Assembly: GCF_016745425.1 (NCBI RefSeq)
Contig: NZ_JAERVK010000012.1
Span: 62,001-126,000 of the forward strand
Length of the DNA: 64,000 nt
Reading direction: 5' to 3'
DNA from: Candidatus Methylomicrobium oryzae
GTDB lineage: Bacteria; Pseudomonadota; Gammaproteobacteria; Methylococcales; Methylomonadaceae
Shown in pieces: positions 38,085 to 46,274 of this stretch. A program made the translations under genes and the position numbers. A model generated the notes under the pieces. It was not told where the DNA came from and made no database searches. It was given only the letters and a program-made list of their open reading frames with translations. How positions within the stretch are numbered: the first letter of the stretch is position 1; each line of letters opens with the position of its first letter.

Positions 38085-39263
38085 ATGAAGCCTACACTGC
38101 AACGCCTGGAATCGATCGACATGATGCGCGGACTTGTGATGGTTCTGATGGCGCTGGACCATACCCGCGATTATTTCTCGAACGCGATGTTCAATCCGGT
38201 CGATCTGAGCCGGACCGATGCCGCCTATTTTTTGACGCGCTGGATCACGCATCTGTGTGCGCCCACCTTCATGCTGCTGGCCGGCGCCGGCGCGTTTTTA
38301 TCGACGTCCCGCAAAAATCTGACGCAAAGGCACCTTTCCGCTTATCTGGCCAGCCGCGGGTTATGGCTGATCGTATTGGAATTGACGCTGGTGCGTTTCG
38401 GCTGGACGTTCAACTGGGATTACAGTTACGCGCTCGGCCAGGTGATCTGGGCGCTGGGCTGGTCGATGCTGGCGCTGGCCGCGCTGGTTTTTCTGCCGCG
38501 CCGGGCCATTGCGCTGTTCGCGGTACTGCTGATCGCCGGCCATAATGCCTTCGACGGGATCCATGCCGGCAATAGCCCCCTTCCCCGCTGGCTGTGGATA
38601 CTCCTGCACGAACCGGGCACCTTCGAATTCTGGCCCGGCCGTTCCTTCGATTCGCTTTATCCGCTGATTCCCTGGATCGGCGTGATGGCGGCGGGCTATT
38701 GCCTGGGACCGCTGTTTCTCGAACCGAACAGGAAACCCGTGCTGTTCCGCCTGGGCCTTTTATGTCTCGCCTTGTTTCTATCGCTGCGCCTCGGCAACTT
38801 CTACGGCGACCCCCATGCCTGGGCGCCGCAAAAAAATGCGCTGTTTACGCTGTTTTCGATCCTCAATTTCGAAAAATACCCGCCCTCGCTGTTGTATTTA
38901 CTGGTAACGGCAGGTCTGATGTTTATCGGACTGTCGCTCTTCGAAGGGCTAAAGCTGGAACTCATCCGGCGCCCGTTGCTGACCGTCGGCAAGGCGCCGT
39001 TATTTTTTTACCTGCTGCACATCTATCTGATCCATGGCGCGGCGCTGGCCGTCACCCGCTACCGGCAACTGCCAATTAACTGGCTGATGACCGGTTCCGC
39101 CGCAACGCCGTACCCCGAGATTCCGTCCCCCGAATTCGGCTACGACTTGCCGGTGGTTTACGGGGTCTGGCTGGCAGTGCTGTTGCTGCTGTATCCCTGC
39201 TGTTATGCTTTCGTCCGAATCAAACGCCGGTACCCGCATCTTGTCTGGCTGAGCTACCTATAG
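38085..39263 (+). CDS. DUF1624-family membrane acyltransferase-like protein
   Basis: 392 residues with about ten transmembrane segments. It starts with the heparan-glucosaminide acetyltransferase-like pattern RLESIDMMRGLVMVLMALDHTRDYF, followed by APTFMLLAGAGAFL and RGLWLIVLELTLVRF. The family (COG3503) is predicted to move acyl groups across or at the membrane; no bacterial substrate is known. Monocistronic, about 100 bases after the MITE-like element. Confidence 0.85.
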   Translation: MKPTLQRLESIDMMRGLVMVLMALDHTRDYFSNAMFNPVDLSRTDAAYFLTRWITHLCAPTFMLLAGAGAFLSTSRKNLTQRHLSAYLASRGLWLIVLELTLVRFGWTFNWDYSYALGQVIWALGWSMLALAALVFLPRRAIALFAVLLIAGHNAFDGIHAGNSPLPRWLWILLHEPGTFEFWPGRSFDSLYPLIPWIGVMAAGYCLGPLFLEPNRKPVLFRLGLLCLALFLSLRLGNFYGDPHAWAPQKNALFTLFSILNFEKYPPSLLYLLVTAGLMFIGLSLFEGLKLELIRRPLLTVGKAPLFFYLLHIYLIHGAALAVTRYRQLPINWLMTGSAATPYPEIPSPEFGYDLPVVYGVWLAVLLLLYPCCYAFVRIKRRYPHLVWLSYL

Positions 39264-39679
39264 AATCGAAAACCGCCCTCTTCCTCCGGTTCATTCGAGC
39301 CGCCACACGCTATCCGGCAAACGGTGTATATCGCCCCTGCTTCCGGTTTATATAAACCGCCGCCCCATCGCCTCATCCCAAATCCCTTGCTTTTCGCAGG
39401 GAAAATAACTGTTTTAACAAAAGCTTATATTAACTCACTAACGGCCCAAAACTTGGCATTATTTTTGGATTAGTGCGAGAACCGATGGGTTTGTCGACGG
39501 AGAGGGATGGTACATCCATGTTTGGCTTACCGTCGGTGCTGCCGCGATGACGGAAGCGAAATTTCCTCGATCGGCCGGAAAGCGGTTAGCGCTCCAATGC
39601 CTTGTCGCGATTTTCCGATCCACTTCCTCATCGCTTTTATTGTTCATTGAAAAAAACATACAAAAATAATGGGGGACTT
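39264..39679. other. Upstream region of the cytochrome-porin gene
   Basis: 416 bases without a gene. At 39453-39470 it reads TTGGCATTATTTTTGGAT, which fits the sigma-54 -24 element (TGGCA) and, with one mismatch, the -12 element (TTGG for TTGC) at the right spacing. About 210 bases separate it from the start codon. The match is weak, so I call it only a candidate. Confidence 0.25.
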
Positions 39680-41074
39680 ATGGTTGAAATAACCGGATTA
39701 CCGGAGGGAAGCTTCGGTTTCGATAAAATGAAATCTCTATTTCTGACGGGATTATTTTGGACCGCACTCTCGCTCTTCATGATGGATGAAGCCGCGGCGG
39801 TGCCCAGTTTTGCGCGCCAAACCGGAATCTCGTGCTCGGGCTGTCATACCCAGTCGTTCGGCCCGAATCTGACTCCGCTGGGGCGTAGTTTCAAACTGGG
39901 CGGCTATACGATGAGTACCGGTTCGGATTCCAATGCCAAACTGCCGCCGATCAGCGCGATGATCGTCGGCTCGTTCACGCATCTCGACAACAAACTGCCC
40001 GAAGCACCGGCCCCCGGCTACAACACGAACAACAACGGGTCTTTCGACGAGGCCAGCCTGTTCTATGCGGGCAAGGTGTACTCCAAACTGGGCGCCTTCG
40101 TCCAGTTGACCTACAACGGCATCGAAGACATTCTCGAACTGGACAACACCGATATCCGGCTGGCGGACCGGACGCAATTGGGCAACCACGACTTCGTTTA
40201 CGGGGTATCGTTCAACAACAGCCCGACCGTACAGGATCTGTGGAATACCACCCCGGTGTGGGGCTATCCCTACGCTTCGTCCGAGCTGACCAATACGCCC
40301 GGCGCCTCCACCCTGATCGAAGGCGGCTTGGCGCAAAACGCGGGCGGCGCGACGGCCTATATGATGTGGAACGATTTGCTCTATCTGGAAGCGGGCGCCT
40401 ATGCTTCCTTTTCGACGCAATTTCAGCGCAATGTCGGCATTTCGGAATCCGCGACCGCGGATAAAATCGACGGCGGCGCGCCTTACTGGCGGATCGCTCT
40501 GCAGCATCAGCTTGGCGGGCATTACTTTTCCGTCGGAACCTTCGGTTTGCGCGCGAATATCGTGCCCGGACGCGACCACTCCCTGGGCCTGAACGAATAT
40601 TCGGACCTGGGCGTCGATGCGAACTATCAATTTCTGGGTTCCGCGAAACATATCTTCGAATACAAGGCCTCCTATATTCGCGAAGATCAAAAGTTCGGTT
40701 CCGGATTTTTGCTGGGCGGCAACGCCGCAAATACGAACAACCGGCTGTTTTCGCTGCATTCGAACGCTTCCTATACCTACGATCAAACCTACAGCGTCAA
40801 TTTGGGCTATTTCCGGACGACCGGCTCGTACGACCCGCTGCTTTACGCGGACAATATCGCCCGCAAACCCAACAGCGAAGGTTTCATCGCCGAATTGGAT
40901 TATGTGCCTTTCGGGAAGTCCGACTCGCCCTTGGCGCCGTGGCTGAACCTGCGTTTCGCCTTGCAGTACACCGCTTACACCAAGTTCGACGGCTCGCAGT
41001 CCAATTATGACGGCTCGACAAGAAACGCGAGCAGCAACAACACCCTGTTCCTGAACGGCTGGCTGATCTTTTAG
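39680..41074 (+). CDS. Putative outer-membrane fused cytochrome c-porin
   Basis: 464 residues from ATG 39680 (or 448 from ATG 39728, which gives a tighter signal peptide). The signal (MKSLFLTGLFWTALSLFMMDEAAA) ends before VPSFARQTGISCSGCHTQSFG, a single c-type haem site (C52, C55, H56), followed by NLTPLGRSFKLGGYTM. The rest is about 380 residues of alternating beta-strand pattern rich in Tyr, Gly and Asn and ends in Phe (GWLIF), as outer-membrane barrels do. This is the layout of Cyc2-type cytochrome-porins. I infer an electron conduit at the cell surface; the donor or acceptor is unknown. Next gene is a membrane cytochrome. Confidence 0.75.
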   Translation: MVEITGLPEGSFGFDKMKSLFLTGLFWTALSLFMMDEAAAVPSFARQTGISCSGCHTQSFGPNLTPLGRSFKLGGYTMSTGSDSNAKLPPISAMIVGSFTHLDNKLPEAPAPGYNTNNNGSFDEASLFYAGKVYSKLGAFVQLTYNGIEDILELDNTDIRLADRTQLGNHDFVYGVSFNNSPTVQDLWNTTPVWGYPYASSELTNTPGASTLIEGGLAQNAGGATAYMMWNDLLYLEAGAYASFSTQFQRNVGISESATADKIDGGAPYWRIALQHQLGGHYFSVGTFGLRANIVPGRDHSLGLNEYSDLGVDANYQFLGSAKHIFEYKASYIREDQKFGSGFLLGGNAANTNNRLFSLHSNASYTYDQTYSVNLGYFRTTGSYDPLLYADNIARKPNSEGFIAELDYVPFGKSDSPLAPWLNLRFALQYTAYTKFDGSQSNYDGSTRNASSNNTLFLNGWLIF

Positions 41075-41150
41075 AGTATTTTCGGTTCGAATGTACGGCC
41101 TTGGTAGGAGCAAATAAACTCGCCCTTACATGGGATATGAAAATACTCTA
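41072..41150. repeat. Inverted repeat between the two cytochrome genes
   Basis: TAGAGTATTTTC at 41072-41083 and GAAAATACTCTA at 41139-41150, perfect 12-bp arms 55 bases apart. The left arm includes the stop codon of the porin-cytochrome gene. The DNA to the right (41186-41245) holds further GC-rich palindromic bits (GGAGCGGAGCG, CAGCTCCG). It may be a mobile-repeat scar or a 3' stabiliser. Confidence 0.6.
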
Positions 41151-41290
41151 ATCCCGCCTCTCGCTCCCGTTCCGCCCGAATCTTTCGAGGCGGAGCGGAG
41201 CGTCTGAAAACACAGCTCCGAACGCCTCGGCCACCCCGCCCGCACACACGCAGCAATTCCACATTTTCTTTATATTTTGGAGATCCCTCA

Positions 41291-42073
41291 ATGGCAGAAT
41301 CATACCGCAACCGTTCCGAAAGCGACCGACGCTCAGGGAACTATCGCCGCTTCAGGGATATTTCGGTCAGCGAACGCATCCTGAATACCGCTTTCCTGCT
41401 GACGGTGGGAATCGGCTATCTGGTCGCGCTGGCGAACATGTATTACACCCATCAGGGACGCGACGGCAAGGCCGGCTTATCGATCGACGACGTGATGGTC
41501 GCATATCACGGATCGCACAATCAAACCCGCCTCGGCTCAGCGATCAAAGGCATCATGGAGCCGAATTTGAAATACAAGAGCGATAAGGACGTCATTCTGC
41601 AATGGATACATAACGGCGCCGAAGAACCGGAATACCAGGAACGGATCGCGCCGATCCTGAACCGCGACTGCATCACCTGCCATACGCCTGCGATCAACCC
41701 TTCCTTGCCGGATTTGACCCAATACGCGGGCGTGGCCCAGGTCGCCCATTCCGGCGGCGCGACCCTGCCGTTCCTGATCCGGGTTTCCCACATCCATTTG
41801 TTCGGGATTGCGTTCATTCTGTACTTTATCGGCAAGATTTTCCTGCTGTGCGACATGAACGTGATCGTCAAACGGATCGCGGTGGTAATTCCGTTCGCCG
41901 CGATGCTGCTCGATGTAATGTCGTGGTTCGTCACCAAATCGTTCCCGGAATTTGCTTACGTGGTTGTAGCCAGCGGCGCCTTGATGGGTGTCTCGATGGG
42001 CATGCAGATTCTGGTCAGCATTTGGCAAATGTGGTTTTATTCGACGAAAACGATCGAACCGGAAGCCACCTGA
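41291..42073 (+). CDS. Inner-membrane c-type cytochrome of unknown role
   Basis: 260 residues. N-terminal membrane segment (ILNTAFLLTVGIGYLVALANMYY), a periplasmic domain with one haem site CITCH (C127, C130, H131), then three more membrane segments (IHLFGIAFILYFIGKIFLL, VIPFAAMLLDVMSWFV, FAYVVVASGALMGVSMGMQILV). Several His and Met could be axial ligands. It lies 217 bases after the cytochrome-porin gene and in the same direction, so it could pass electrons between the inner membrane and that protein. I know no named family for it. Confidence 0.75.
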   Translation: MAESYRNRSESDRRSGNYRRFRDISVSERILNTAFLLTVGIGYLVALANMYYTHQGRDGKAGLSIDDVMVAYHGSHNQTRLGSAIKGIMEPNLKYKSDKDVILQWIHNGAEEPEYQERIAPILNRDCITCHTPAINPSLPDLTQYAGVAQVAHSGGATLPFLIRVSHIHLFGIAFILYFIGKIFLLCDMNVIVKRIAVVIPFAAMLLDVMSWFVTKSFPEFAYVVVASGALMGVSMGMQILVSIWQMWFYSTKTIEPEAT

Positions 42074-42245
42074 GACCGAAAAGCGAGTTTCGGATTTCAT
42101 TTTTGGAAAACATTTAAAAATTCGCGGTCCAACTTGTGATTTTAACGAATTTAAAATGCGGTTGGCGCCAATGCACGATTCAGGATCCGAATATCGACAT
42201 TGCACCGCGGGCGGGAACGCTTTTTTTCCGCTTGCCTTTGGGAGT

Positions 42246-43223
42246 ATGCCGGACACGGCGATGAAGGCGGAAACCGAAGCCGCTCCGCTGAACTATTTCC
42301 TGCACAGCTACGGCCCGGCTTCCCTGCCCACCATGCACCTCGGATGGGTGTTTACGGCTGTCGTTATGATAGTTTTGTTGATCATCGCGCTGCTGCTGGC
42401 GGGTGCCCTGTTTCGAAAACGCACGCCTGCGGCGGCGCAGGCGATCGGCCGCGAAAACGAGGGCATGCGCTGGATCTACATCGGCACCGGCCTGTCCACC
42501 GCGGCACTGTTCGCGCTTGCGGTGTATATGCTGATCACGCTGAATCAGGTCGCCCAACCTGCGCAACCGCCGGCATTGACAGTCACGGTTACCGCTTACG
42601 ATTGGTGGTGGAAAATCGAATACGACGATGACGACCCTGCCCGCCGTGTTGTCACCGCAAACGAAATCCATATTCCCGTCGGCCGGCCCGTACTGGTCAA
42701 GCTGCAAAGCGCCGATGTGATTCATGCGTTTTGGGCCCCGCTGCTGGCCGGCAAAACCCAAATGATTCCCGGCCTGCTCAATCGGCAATGGCTCCAGGCC
42801 GACGCCGAAGGCATCTATCGCGGGCAATGCGTGCAGTACTGCGGCCTGCAGCATGCGCATATGGGATTCGAGATCGTGGCACAACGTCCGGAGGCCTTCC
42901 GAGCATGGCAGGACGCCCAGCGCAAAGCGGCCGCACCCGCTTCAGAGCCCAATGCCGCCGCCGGGCAGAAGTTTTTCATCGAACAGTGCGCCGGCTGCCA
43001 TTCGGTGCGCGGCACTGATGCGGCGGGCAAGCATGCACCCGATTTGACGCATTTGAACTCCCGCCGAATGCTGGCGGCGGGGTTATTGACCAACACGCCC
43101 GAACACCGGATCGAATGGACTACCCGTGTCCAGGATCTCAAGCCGGGCGCCCGCATGCCCGCTTTCGCGCTGACGCCCGGCGAAACCGCCGCATTATCGG
43201 CATTTTTATCGACCCTCGATTAG
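42246..43223 (+). CDS. coxM: Alternative cytochrome c oxidase subunit II with fused cytochrome c
   Basis: About 325 residues from ATG 42246; the start is uncertain because upstream in-frame ATGs at 42156 and 42171 also lack good ribosome sites. Two membrane segments (TAVVMIVLLIIALLLAGALF and TGLSTAALFALAVYML), then the cupredoxin domain with CuA ligands: His in DVIHAFWAP, and C195, C199, H203, M206 in CVQYCGLQHAHMGFE. The C-terminal fused cytochrome c has CAGCH near residue 248 and the axial Met in KPGARMPAF. First gene of a subunit II-I-III-small-cytochrome cluster. Symbol by analogy with CoxMNOP. Confidence 0.88.
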   Translation: MPDTAMKAETEAAPLNYFLHSYGPASLPTMHLGWVFTAVVMIVLLIIALLLAGALFRKRTPAAAQAIGRENEGMRWIYIGTGLSTAALFALAVYMLITLNQVAQPAQPPALTVTVTAYDWWWKIEYDDDDPARRVVTANEIHIPVGRPVLVKLQSADVIHAFWAPLLAGKTQMIPGLLNRQWLQADAEGIYRGQCVQYCGLQHAHMGFEIVAQRPEAFRAWQDAQRKAAAPASEPNAAAGQKFFIEQCAGCHSVRGTDAAGKHAPDLTHLNSRRMLAAGLLTNTPEHRIEWTTRVQDLKPGARMPAFALTPGETAALSAFLSTLD

Positions 43224-43234
43224 GAGCGCTGTCT

Positions 43235-45229
43235 ATGAAGGATGCAGTTGAAACGCCGTCCGATCGCACACTCGCACGCATCCCCGAAGTCGGCAGTGCG
43301 CCGATCGGCTCGGACGCGGAAAGACATCTCTCCGAACTGTGGGAATCGGCGCCCGGCTGGCGCGGCTGGCTGTCGACGGTCGACCATAAAGAAATCGGCC
43401 TGCGCTACCTGGTCACTTCGTTCATTTTTTTGCTGATCGGCGGCGGCGAAGCGCTGATCATGCGCGTGCAGCTCGCAGGGCCGGACCGGCACCTGTTGAC
43501 CCCGGAGCAGTACAACCAGCTCTTCACGATGCACGGGATCACGATGATTTTCCTGTATGCGCTGCCGGTGCTGTCCGGGTTTTCCAATTACCTGTGGCCG
43601 CTGATGCTGGGCTCGCGCGACATGGCGTTTCCGCGCCTGAATGCGCTCTCCTATTGGCTGTTCCTGTTTGCCGGCCTCTTTCTCTACGCCAGCTTTCCGT
43701 TGGGCGAAGGGCCAAATTCCGGCTGGTTCAACTATGTGCCGCTGGCCGGCCTGGAATACAACACCGGCCCGAATATCGACGTGTATGCGCTCGGCATGGT
43801 ACTGCTCGGCATCTCGACGACCGTCGGCGCGGTCAATTTCATCGTCACGCTGTTCAGGATGCGGGCGCCCGGCATGTCGATCGACAAGGTGCCGATCCTG
43901 GTCTGGGGCACCCTGACGGCTTCGGTCGCCAACATATTCGCGGTGCCTTCGGTCAGCCTCGCCTTTTTCCTGTTATGGCTGGACCGGCGTAACGGCACGC
44001 ATTTCTTCGATCCATTGAACGACGGCAAGCCGATGCTCTGGCAGCACCTGTTCTGGATGTTCGGCCATCCCTGGGTCTACGTGATCGTGCTGCCGGCGAT
44101 GGGGATCGTTTCGGACGCGCTGCCGACGTTCTGCCGGCGCCCGCTGGTCGGCTATGCGGCGGTGGCGTTGTCGACGATGGCGACGATGCTGCTCGGTTTC
44201 GGTGTGTGGATCCATCACATGTTCGCGACCGGCCTGCCGGCGCTGGCGATCTCGTTTTTCGGCGCGACCAGTTTGGCGATTTCGATCCCCAGCGCGGTCG
44301 CGGTATTTGCCTGGATCGCGACGATCTGGCTCGGGCGCCCGGTATTCCAGACGCCGTTTCTGTTTTTTGCCGGATTCGTCCTCCTGTTCGTGATGGGCGG
44401 CCTTTCCGGCGTGATGACGGCGGCGGTGCCGCTGGACCTACAGTTGAACGATACCTATTTCGTGGTGGCGCATCTGCATTACGTGTTGCTCGGCATCAAC
44501 GTGTTTCCGGTGGTCGGCGGCATCTATTATTGGTTTCCGAAATTCTGCGGCCGGATGATGAACGAAACTTTGGGAAAATGGAGTTTCTGGGTCCTGTTCA
44601 TCGGCTTCAATCTCGGCTTCTTCCCGATGCACGTGGCAGGTCTTTTGGGCATGCCGCGGCGGATCTATACCTATGCCCCGAACATGGGCTGGAACTCCGT
44701 CAACCTGGTCACTTCGATCGGCTCGTTCGTGTTTGCGGCCGGCATTTTGATCTTTTTGTCCAACATCGCCTTCAGCTTGAAACGCGGCGCCTTGGCGCCG
44801 CAGAACCCGTGGGACGCGCCTACCCTGGAATGGGCTGTGCCTGCTCCGCCGCCGCCTTACAATTTTGCGGTGATTCCGTTTATCGCCAGCCGGCATCCGT
44901 TATGGGAGGACCGGCTCGATACCGCGGAAGGCCGTTCGAACCTTCAGGAAGGCTATTTATTGATGGAGGGACGGGAAACGCTCGGCACGACGGCGCTCGA
45001 CGCCGTACCGGACGTGATTCTGAAAATGCCGGACGACACCTATGCGCCGTTTTTCCTGGCGTTGTTCGGTTCTTTGGGATTTGCGGGGCTGCTGCTGGAC
45101 TGGAACCGATTTACTTTTCTGATGACGGCCGCCGCCGGCCTGTCGCTGGCCGCCTGGATGTGGCCCAGGCAAAAGCTGGTCCAACGGTTGCCGGGCGTTA
45201 ACGGGGTAACGGAGGCCGGCCGTGGCTGA
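43235..45229 (+). CDS. coxN: Alternative haem-copper oxidase subunit I (HPWVY variant)
   Basis: 664 residues; start by AGGAG eight bases before ATG 43235. Usual 12 membrane segments plus two at the C-terminus (APFFLALFGSLGFAGLLL, FTFLMTAAAGLSLAAWMW), as in caa3-type enzymes. Haem a ligand His in LFTMHGITMIF; CuB ligands in GHPWVY (H278) and WIHHMFATG; D-channel entrance DMAFPRLN. The motif reads HPWVY where most A-type oxidases have HPEVY, so the proton-shuttle Glu is replaced by Trp while the cross-linked Tyr is kept. Sequence style (VSDALPTFCRRPLVGY) resembles CoxN of the rhizobial alternative CoxMNOP oxidase. Overlaps subunit III by eight bases. Confidence 0.88.
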   Translation: MKDAVETPSDRTLARIPEVGSAPIGSDAERHLSELWESAPGWRGWLSTVDHKEIGLRYLVTSFIFLLIGGGEALIMRVQLAGPDRHLLTPEQYNQLFTMHGITMIFLYALPVLSGFSNYLWPLMLGSRDMAFPRLNALSYWLFLFAGLFLYASFPLGEGPNSGWFNYVPLAGLEYNTGPNIDVYALGMVLLGISTTVGAVNFIVTLFRMRAPGMSIDKVPILVWGTLTASVANIFAVPSVSLAFFLLWLDRRNGTHFFDPLNDGKPMLWQHLFWMFGHPWVYVIVLPAMGIVSDALPTFCRRPLVGYAAVALSTMATMLLGFGVWIHHMFATGLPALAISFFGATSLAISIPSAVAVFAWIATIWLGRPVFQTPFLFFAGFVLLFVMGGLSGVMTAAVPLDLQLNDTYFVVAHLHYVLLGINVFPVVGGIYYWFPKFCGRMMNETLGKWSFWVLFIGFNLGFFPMHVAGLLGMPRRIYTYAPNMGWNSVNLVTSIGSFVFAAGILIFLSNIAFSLKRGALAPQNPWDAPTLEWAVPAPPPPYNFAVIPFIASRHPLWEDRLDTAEGRSNLQEGYLLMEGRETLGTTALDAVPDVILKMPDDTYAPFFLALFGSLGFAGLLLDWNRFTFLMTAAAGLSLAAWMWPRQKLVQRLPGVNGVTEAGRG

Positions 45230-45824
45230 GGCGCTGGCGGCGTCGGAAAAACCGCTGCCGATCGGCAGTGCGGGTAAGCATTCGGGCGGCTGGTGGGGCG
45301 TGATGGCATTGATCGCAACCGAAGGTTCGCTGTTCGGCTATCTGCTGTTCTCTTACTTCTATCTGGCGTCTCAAGCCGAACAGCATTGGCCGCCGGAAGG
45401 TTTGCCAAGGCTCTTGATGCCGGGGATCAATACCGCCCTTTTGCTAACCAGCAGCGTCTTCGTCTGGGCGAGCGAGCGCTGTTTGCGATTCGGGCAGCCA
45501 CGCCTGAGCCTGGCGGCGATGGCCGCCGCGTCGCTGCTCGGTGCAGCCTTCGTGGCAATCCAACTGGGCGAATGGCACAGCAAACCCTACGGCCCGTCAG
45601 CGAATCTGTACGGCTCGCTGTATTTCACAATCACCGGCTTTCACCTGCTGCACGTGGTGATAGGGCTCGTTATTCTGGCGCTGCTCCTGATCTGGATCGC
45701 GCTCGGTTATTTCGATCACCGGCGCCATGCCGCGGTCACGATCGGGGGCCTGTACTGGCACTTTGTCGATGCGGTCTGGCTGTTCGTGTTTTCCGCCTTA
45801 TATCTCTTTCCGTATCTGGGTTAG
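45222..45824 (+). CDS. coxO: Alternative cytochrome c oxidase subunit III
   Basis: 200 residues with five membrane segments. GVMALIATEGSLFGYLLFSYFYL near the N-terminus and GFHLLHVVIGLVILALLLIW plus YWHFVDAVWLFVFSALYL at the end are subunit III signatures. Start overlaps the subunit I gene by eight bases, so they are translationally linked. Functions as the accessory subunit keeping the proton uptake path stable. Confidence 0.9.
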   Translation: MAEALAASEKPLPIGSAGKHSGGWWGVMALIATEGSLFGYLLFSYFYLASQAEQHWPPEGLPRLLMPGINTALLLTSSVFVWASERCLRFGQPRLSLAAMAAASLLGAAFVAIQLGEWHSKPYGPSANLYGSLYFTITGFHLLHVVIGLVILALLLIWIALGYFDHRRHAAVTIGGLYWHFVDAVWLFVFSALYLFPYLG

Positions 45825-45833
45825 TCAAAGACT

Positions 45834-46274
45834 ATGAATCCGATATCCGAATTGGAAGTTCCGGCTTGCCGGCAGAACAGATTGAGCCCAGTGCGTATCT
45901 TGCTGGGTTTGTTCGGTGCACCGGCCGCCTGGACGGCGCAGATCGGGCTGAGCGAGCCGCTGGCCGCTTATGCCTGTTACCCCTACCGGACGCCGCTGTC
46001 CGCACCGCTTTGGGAAGGGTTGCCCTGGCTGCTCGCGGCGATCAATATGGCCTGTATCGGCCTGGCGTTGTTCTCGGGAGGCATGGGCTGGAGCGCGTGG
46101 CGGCAGGCAGGCCGCCGGCCGGTCGGAGCCGGCGGACTGCCTGCCGGATCGAGTAAAGAGCGGAATCGCTTTTTGGCGATGCTCGGCCTGATGTCGAGTT
46201 TTATCTTCATCGCGGCAGTCATTTTCAATGCCTGCGCGTTATTGCTGGTGCCGCTGTGCGGCTCGCCGCCGTGA
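45834..46274 (+). CDS. Small membrane protein of the oxidase cluster
   Basis: 146 residues with three membrane segments (VRILLGLFGAPAAWTAQIGL, GLPWLLAAINMACIGLALFSG, LAMLGLMSSFIFIAAVIFNACALLLVPL) and cysteines at ACYPYRT and LCGSPP. It lies nine bases after subunit III, and its stop TGA overlaps the ATG of the next cytochrome gene, so it is part of the operon. It may correspond to CoxP of CoxMNOP clusters or be an assembly protein; sequence alone does not decide. Confidence 0.75.
   Translation: MNPISELEVPACRQNRLSPVRILLGLFGAPAAWTAQIGLSEPLAAYACYPYRTPLSAPLWEGLPWLLAAINMACIGLALFSGGMGWSAWRQAGRRPVGAGGLPAGSSKERNRFLAMLGLMSSFIFIAAVIFNACALLLVPLCGSPP

Noticed and set aside
39752-41113. Long minus-strand frame opposite the cytochrome-porin gene
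   Set aside because: The plus-strand protein has signal peptide, haem motif and barrel pattern; the antisense frame has none.
41988-42245. Start of oxidase subunit II at 41988
   Set aside because: It would overlap the upstream membrane cytochrome gene by 86 bases, and the extra residues have no signal-peptide character.
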